Assembly (NCBI GenBank): GCA_900766135.1
Contig: CAAFUF010000017.1
Location: 34,728-98,727, forward strand
Length of the DNA: 64,000 nucleotides
Direction: 5' to 3'
Origin: Paenibacillaceae bacterium
GTDB lineage: Bacteria; Bacillota; Bacilli; Paenibacillales; Paenibacillaceae
The notes beneath the pieces are model-generated. The model had not been told where the DNA came from and did not search any database. It saw only the letters and a list, made by a program, of their open reading frames with translations. Every line of letters begins with the position of its first letter. Within the stretch, counting starts at the first letter, position 1. The position numbers and the translations under genes are program-made. Positions 60,063-64,000 of the stretch are shown piece after piece.

Positions 60063-60362
60063 ATGATTCATGTGAGTAACGAAGCTGCCGAGTGGTTCAA
60101 GCAGGAGCTTGGGCTTGAGGCGGGTCAGGCGGTACGCTTCTTTGCGCGATATAGTGCGGGGGGCAAGCTGCATCCGGGATTCTCGCTCGGGATCGACGTC
60201 GATCAGCCTGTGTCCCCGGGCATCAAAGCGGAAGTGGAGGGCATTACGTTCTTCATGGAAGACCAGGATATGTGGTATCTCGACGGATACCACCTTAACG
60301 TAACTTATGATCGGCTGTTGGGCGACATCGAATATGAATATGAGACTGCGGCATCCAATTAA
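60063..60362 (+). CDS. HesB/YneR family protein
   Basis: 99-residue protein of the HesB-like (YneR) group related to A-type iron-sulfur carriers. It has FARYSAGGKLHPGFSLGI in the middle and a C-terminal DIEYEYE, but no conserved Cys ligands, so it is unlikely to carry a cluster in the IscA way. GAGGAGGGG precedes the ATG. Own promoter and terminator. Function unknown. Confidence 0.83.
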   Translation: MIHVSNEAAEWFKQELGLEAGQAVRFFARYSAGGKLHPGFSLGIDVDQPVSPGIKAEVEGITFFMEDQDMWYLDGYHLNVTYDRLLGDIEYEYETAASN

Positions 60363-60398
60363 CCAAGCTCCAGCGGCTCGAAGGTTAGCGAAAGTACA

Positions 60399-60430
60399 AA
60401 AAGGCCCGTCAACCTGTACGGGCCTTTTCC
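60399..60430 (+). terminator. terminator after the HesB-like gene
   Basis: AAAAAGGCCCGT pairs with ACGGGCCTTTT around an 8-base loop. Confidence 0.85.
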
Positions 60431-60469
60431 TTTGTTGGATGGGACGGACGGGCGCGGGCTCGGCAACGG

Positions 60470-60973
60470 TCATATGATGCTGTCTTCCATCGCGTATTCA
60501 AAATCGCCGATATCGTAAACCTGCACCGGCACCTCCGCCTCGATGATCCGCCGAATCAGCTCGAGCTGATCGGTCAGGATCGGCACGTTCTCCCGTTGGG
60601 CGGTCAGGACGATTTCCGTTTCGATCGGATCGAGGAACTCGCCGTATTGTTCGTTGTCCACCGCGTTCACCACGGTCCAGGTCACATGATCGCCGAACAG
60701 GATCGAAGGGCTCTTGGACCAAGGGACGGTGAGTGCCCGTTCCAGTTTCTTGCGGTTCAGCGGTTCTTCGAGATAAGCGATCAATTCGCTGATTTTCTGC
60801 TTCACGTGCATATCGTCGACGGGGTCGTTCATCAGCGGCTCCGGACTGTTCTGAAATTCATAAAGCTCCATGACGGTGGTGTAAGGTACAATATATTCCA
60901 CAGGCACACCCGGTACCAGCAATTCACCATATATCGCCACCATCACGGCTTCGATCACAAATCGGCGTGACAT
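60470..60973 (-). CDS. conserved protein of unknown function
   Basis: 167-residue acidic cytoplasmic protein starting MSRRFVIEAVMVAIYGE. No membrane segment, Cys cluster or Walker motif is visible; the second half (ILTDQLELIRRIIEAEVPVQVYD) suggests alternating helix and strand. I chose ATG 60973, 6 bases after GGAGG; ATG 60979 touches the ribosome binding site. I have a vague memory of similar Paenibacillus proteins being labelled ADP-heptose synthase, but nothing visible supports that activity, so I leave it unnamed. Confidence 0.7.
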   Translation of the reverse strand: MSRRFVIEAVMVAIYGELLVPGVPVEYIVPYTTVMELYEFQNSPEPLMNDPVDDMHVKQKISELIAYLEEPLNRKKLERALTVPWSKSPSILFGDHVTWTVVNAVDNEQYGEFLDPIETEIVLTAQRENVPILTDQLELIRRIIEAEVPVQVYDIGDFEYAMEDSII

Positions 60974-61116
60974 GGTCATCCTCCTAAAACGGCCTGTAAC
61001 TCGTAGCTGTCCGTGTAATGCTTACGACAACTCAATTTATTATGGAGTATACCACAACCGATGGATAAATTCAGCTTTACCGCACGAAAATTGGCTTTTA
61101 TCTACGGAAAGGGGGC

Positions 61117-62070
61117 ATGTGGGGAGTGAATGGGAGCAAGGAGAACGAATACGCCGGACTCACGCATAAAACGCTGCGCTGGGTAGAGGAGCGGGAGGGG
61201 CAAGTCGCCAAGGTGGTCTCGGCGGCGTCCCTGAAAGGCGGCATCTCATCGGCGGTTTACGGGTTGAAAATAAAACAAGGGGATACCTGCCACGATTCGG
61301 TGCTAAGGCAATTTACCAATGCGGAGTGGCTGCGGGAAGAGCCGGAGCTCGCTTGGCACGAGACGGCGGCGCTGCAGGCGGCCTGGGCGGCGGGACTGCC
61401 GTCGCCGCGCTGGCTCGCCTGCGATCCGGACGGCGGCGCCTGCGGCCTGCCGACCGTGCTGATGACCCGGCTGCCCGGCCGGGTGGTGCTGGCCCCGGCA
61501 GATCTGTCGGGTTGGCTGGAAGGGCTCGCCCGGACGCTGGCGGAGATTCACGCGGCGGATGTTCCGCCGATCGGATGGAATTATTTTACCTATAACGAGG
61601 TGTCTCGTTTAATCGTGCCGGAATGGACCCGCGTTCCCGAGGCGTGGCGAAGAATCATCGACCGCGTTCAAGGACCGCCCCCATCGTACCGGCCGCAGTT
61701 CATTCACCGCGATTATCATCCGACGAACGTGCTGTGGCAGGAGGGGCAAGTCAGCGGCGTAGTGGATTGGGTGAACGCCTGCATGGGGCCGGCCGGTATC
61801 GATACCGGCCACTGCCGGTGGAATCTCGTGCAGATGTACGGCGTGGCGGCGGCGGATGCCTTTTTGGACTGCTATCGGTTCGCGACCCAGCAGTTCGGAT
61901 GCGACGCGAACGATCCTTATTGGGATATGCTATGCCTGATCGAAATGCTGCCGGGGCCGCCGGAAGTGTATCAAGGGTGGCCGGATTTGGGGCTTGACGC
62001 TCTATCGCCGGAGTTGATCGCCCGCCGCCTGGACGAATATGCCGAAAGTCTGGTCCGTAAGCTGGACTGA
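61117..62070 (+). CDS. aminoglycoside phosphotransferase-fold (APH) kinase family protein
   Basis: 317-residue member of the APH/choline kinase superfamily. The catalytic loop is FIHRDYHPTNVLW (about 194-206), followed by the metal-binding GVVDWVNACMGPAGID. The N-terminal lobe has SLKGGISSAVYGLKI. Such kinases phosphorylate antibiotics, homoserine, choline or sugars; the substrate here is undetermined. ATG 61117 is close to AAAGGGGG; GTG 61126 with better spacing is also possible. It precedes an ABC exporter by 44 bases and may be cotranscribed with it. Confidence 0.82.
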   Translation: MWGVNGSKENEYAGLTHKTLRWVEEREGQVAKVVSAASLKGGISSAVYGLKIKQGDTCHDSVLRQFTNAEWLREEPELAWHETAALQAAWAAGLPSPRWLACDPDGGACGLPTVLMTRLPGRVVLAPADLSGWLEGLARTLAEIHAADVPPIGWNYFTYNEVSRLIVPEWTRVPEAWRRIIDRVQGPPPSYRPQFIHRDYHPTNVLWQEGQVSGVVDWVNACMGPAGIDTGHCRWNLVQMYGVAAADAFLDCYRFATQQFGCDANDPYWDMLCLIEMLPGPPEVYQGWPDLGLDALSPELIARRLDEYAESLVRKLD

Positions 62071-62114
62071 TCCGAGCGGACGGGGAAGAAACCAACAGAG
62101 GATGTGCGCGCAAA

Positions 62115-63887
62115 TTGAAACATTGGAAAGCTTATTTGACATTCGTTAGGCCTTATACAAAATGGATTTTACTTACCTTGTTTATCGGGATACTGAAATT
62201 CGGCATTCCTTCTTTGCTGCCGTTGGTGCAGAAATACGTAGTGGACGATATTTTGCTGAACGGCTCGATCGATCTGGAGCATAAAGTATCGCAGTTGATG
62301 ATCGTGCTCGGGGCCACGCTGTTCCTGTTCGTGATCGTGCGCGGTCCGGTGGAATATGCGCGGCAGTATTTTGCCCAACTGATCACGGCACGCATCTTGT
62401 TCGATTTGCGCAACAAGCTGTATGCCCACTTGCAACGGTTATCGCTTCGGTATTACCAGAACACGAAGGTGGGGGAGATCATCTCCCGTTTCATCAACGA
62501 CGCCGAGCAGACGAAGAACATCGTCGAGGTCGGCATGATGAACGTCTGGCTGGACATGTTTACGTTGGTTTTTGTGCTGGGCTTTATGTTCTATTTGAAT
62601 CCCTGGCTGACGCTCGTGTCGATCGCGATTTTCCCTTTGTATGCGATTGCGGTGAAAGTGTTGTACAAACGCTTGAAGAAGCTGACCAAAGACCGCTCGG
62701 CGGCGCTCGCCGGCATTCAGGCCTATCTGCACGAACGCATTCAGGGCATCTCGGTTATCCGCAGCTTTGCCTTGGAGCGGTATGACCGGAAGAAGTTCGA
62801 AGGCACCAACGGACGGTTTCTGCAAAAAGCGCTGGCCCACAGCCGCTGGAACGCCTGGACGTTTGCGATCATCAACACGCTCACCGACATCGCGCCGCTG
62901 CTCGTGATCGGGTACGGCGGCTACCAGGTGATCTACGGGGATTTGACGCTGGGGACGTTTGTAGCCTTTTTTGGTTATCTCGACCGGTTATACGCTCCGT
63001 TGAGACGGTTGATCAATTCATCAACGACGTTGACGCAGGCTTCGGCTTCGTGGGAGCGGGTGCTGGAGTTGCTGGAGGAACCGTATGACATGACCGATGC
63101 GCCGGATGCGGCCGTGCTGCCGCAGGGCAGCCACGGTGTGATGTTCCGGGATGTGTGGTTCAAGTACCGGGAAGACGGCGACTGGGTGCTCAAAAACATC
63201 TCGCTCGAGGTGATTCCCGGCCAAACGGTCGCGTTCGTCGGCATGAGCGGGGGCGGGAAATCGTCGCTCGTCGGGTTGATTCCGCGGTTCTACGATGTTC
63301 AGCGGGGGACGCTGACGGTAGGCGGCCGGGACGTCCGCGCATGGACGATGGAAAGCTTGCGCAGCCGAATCGGCATGGTGCTCCAGGACAATTTCTTGTT
63401 CAGCGGGAGCGTGCGCGACAACATTCTGTTCGGCCGGCCGGACGCGGACGAGGCGGCGGTGATCGAGGCGGCCCGCGCGGCCAATGCGCATGATTTCATC
63501 ATGCAGCTGCCGCAAGGCTACGACACCGAGGTCGGAGAGCGCGGCGTCAAGCTGTCCGGCGGGCAGAAGCAGCGGATTGCCATCGCCCGCGTCTTTTTGA
63601 AAGACCCGCCGATTCTCGTGCTCGACGAGGCGACGTCCGCGCTTGACCTGGAGTCGGAGCACCTGATCCAGCAGTCGTTGCAGCAGCTGTCGCGCGCCCG
63701 CACGACGCTGATCGTGGCGCACCGGCTGTCGACGATCACCCACGCCGACCAGATCATCGTTCTGAAGAACGGCGAAATCGCCGAGCGCGGCACGCATGAC
63801 GAGCTGATGGCGAACCCGGACGGCGTGTACGCGCAGCTGTACAACATCCAGCACCTGAGCCCGGTGGAGAGCGGGGAGCTGGGGTGA
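62115..63887 (+). CDS. ABC exporter (MsbA/YgaD-like, fused membrane and ATPase domains)
   Basis: 590-residue half-size exporter expected to work as a homodimer. Six membrane helices (about 15-310) are followed by an ATPase with Walker A GMSGGGKSS, Q-loop VLQDNFLF, signature LSGGQKQRIAIARVF, Walker B ILVLDEATSALD with the catalytic Glu, and AHRLSTI. It starts at TTG 62115 behind AGAGGATG. The substrate is unknown: lipid or drug are both possible. It is unrelated in detail to the bmrCD pair 3 kb upstream. Confidence 0.88.
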   Translation: MKHWKAYLTFVRPYTKWILLTLFIGILKFGIPSLLPLVQKYVVDDILLNGSIDLEHKVSQLMIVLGATLFLFVIVRGPVEYARQYFAQLITARILFDLRNKLYAHLQRLSLRYYQNTKVGEIISRFINDAEQTKNIVEVGMMNVWLDMFTLVFVLGFMFYLNPWLTLVSIAIFPLYAIAVKVLYKRLKKLTKDRSAALAGIQAYLHERIQGISVIRSFALERYDRKKFEGTNGRFLQKALAHSRWNAWTFAIINTLTDIAPLLVIGYGGYQVIYGDLTLGTFVAFFGYLDRLYAPLRRLINSSTTLTQASASWERVLELLEEPYDMTDAPDAAVLPQGSHGVMFRDVWFKYREDGDWVLKNISLEVIPGQTVAFVGMSGGGKSSLVGLIPRFYDVQRGTLTVGGRDVRAWTMESLRSRIGMVLQDNFLFSGSVRDNILFGRPDADEAAVIEAARAANAHDFIMQLPQGYDTEVGERGVKLSGGQKQRIAIARVFLKDPPILVLDEATSALDLESEHLIQQSLQQLSRARTTLIVAHRLSTITHADQIIVLKNGEIAERGTHDELMANPDGVYAQLYNIQHLSPVESGELG

Positions 63888-63910
63888 GGGTAGGAGAGGA
63901 AAGGTGAGGT

Positions 63911-64000
63911 AAGCTAAAGCCAAGCTAAAGCCAAGCTAAAGCCAAGCTAAAGCCAAGCTAAAGCCAAGCTAAAGCCAAGCTAAAGCCAAGCTAAAGCCAA
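63911..64000. repeat. 11-bp tandem repeat running off the window
   Basis: AAGCTAAAGCC repeated eight times without a mismatch from 63911, with a ninth unit begun at the window end. Non-coding, 23 bases after the ABC exporter stop. Total length unknown. Confidence 0.95.

Noticed and set aside
63911..64000. CRISPR or attachment-site array at the window end
   Set aside because: Eleven-base units are directly joined with no spacers; it is a simple tandem repeat.
1..64000. tRNA, rRNA, prophage or transposase genes
   Set aside because: I saw no tRNA- or rRNA-like stretch and no integrase or transposase protein; the only mobile-type items are short non-coding palindromic elements.

Overview
The window looks like a chromosomal stretch of a spore-forming Bacillota of the Paenibacillaceae type. 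The evidence is the gene order ylxY-mlpA-dut-dpaAB-dapG-dapA-rnj-tepA-spoIIIE-ymfFHIJK-rodZ-pgsA-cinA-recA-recX-rny-ymdB-spoVS-miaB-ricA, which follows the Bacillus subtilis backbone, together with moderately high GC, frequent TTG/GTG starts with strong AGGAGG ribosome binding sites, and intergenic palindromic elements. All identifications were made by reading translations, motifs and gene order; no database search was possible.

Layout. 0-13 kb: an M16 protease, dUTPase, dipicolinate synthase (dpaAB, with a candidate sigma-K promoter), the first DAP/lysine enzymes (dapG, dapA; asd is present only as a short frameshifted relic), RNase J, TepA and the SpoIIIE/FtsK DNA pump. 13-24 kb: a SleB-type cortex hydrolase behind a textbook sigma-G promoter, the ymfF-ymfK block, RodZ, YajQ, then rimO-pgsA-cinA. 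24-25.3 kb: a 1.26-kb non-coding interval with ~180-bp tandem repeats, a G-quadruplex motif and the LexA-regulated recA promoter. 25-40 kb: recA, recX, rny, ymdB (apparently an ATT start), spoVS, an M19 dipeptidase, the korAB 2-oxoacid:ferredoxin oxidoreductase followed by pduL, a minus-strand spore-channel locus (DUF421-DUF1657 fusion, SpoVAC, SpoVAD) with a divergent DUF1657 gene, then miaB and ricA. 40-64 kb is more accessory: a hotdog thioesterase, an NAD-salvage cluster (NrtR-like NUDIX protein, nicotinamidase, nicotinate phosphoribosyltransferase), a TetR/MFS efflux pair with an operator-like palindrome, an SDR divergent from a second, differently fused 2-oxoacid:ferredoxin oxidoreductase, an AcuI-type reductase, a lipoprotein, MoaB, a histidine-rich COG0523 GTPase, an SLH-like secreted protein, a BmrCD-like heterodimeric ABC exporter, small conserved proteins, a phosphotransferase-fold protein, another ABC exporter, and the start of an 11-bp tandem repeat that runs off the window.

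How it fits together. Many genes serve sporulation and germination: DPA synthesis and uptake (dpaAB, spoVAC/AD), chromosome translocation (spoIIIE), cortex lysis (sleB), spoVS and ymdB. The two ferredoxin-linked oxidoreductases and PduL point to 2-oxoacid oxidation and acyl-phosphate production during oxygen limitation. The most striking regulatory structure is upstream of the bmrCD-like exporter (59.54-59.86 kb): a promoter, a 29-codon leader peptide with its own ribosome binding site, and a perfect intrinsic terminator. This is the layout expected for ribosome-mediated attenuation.
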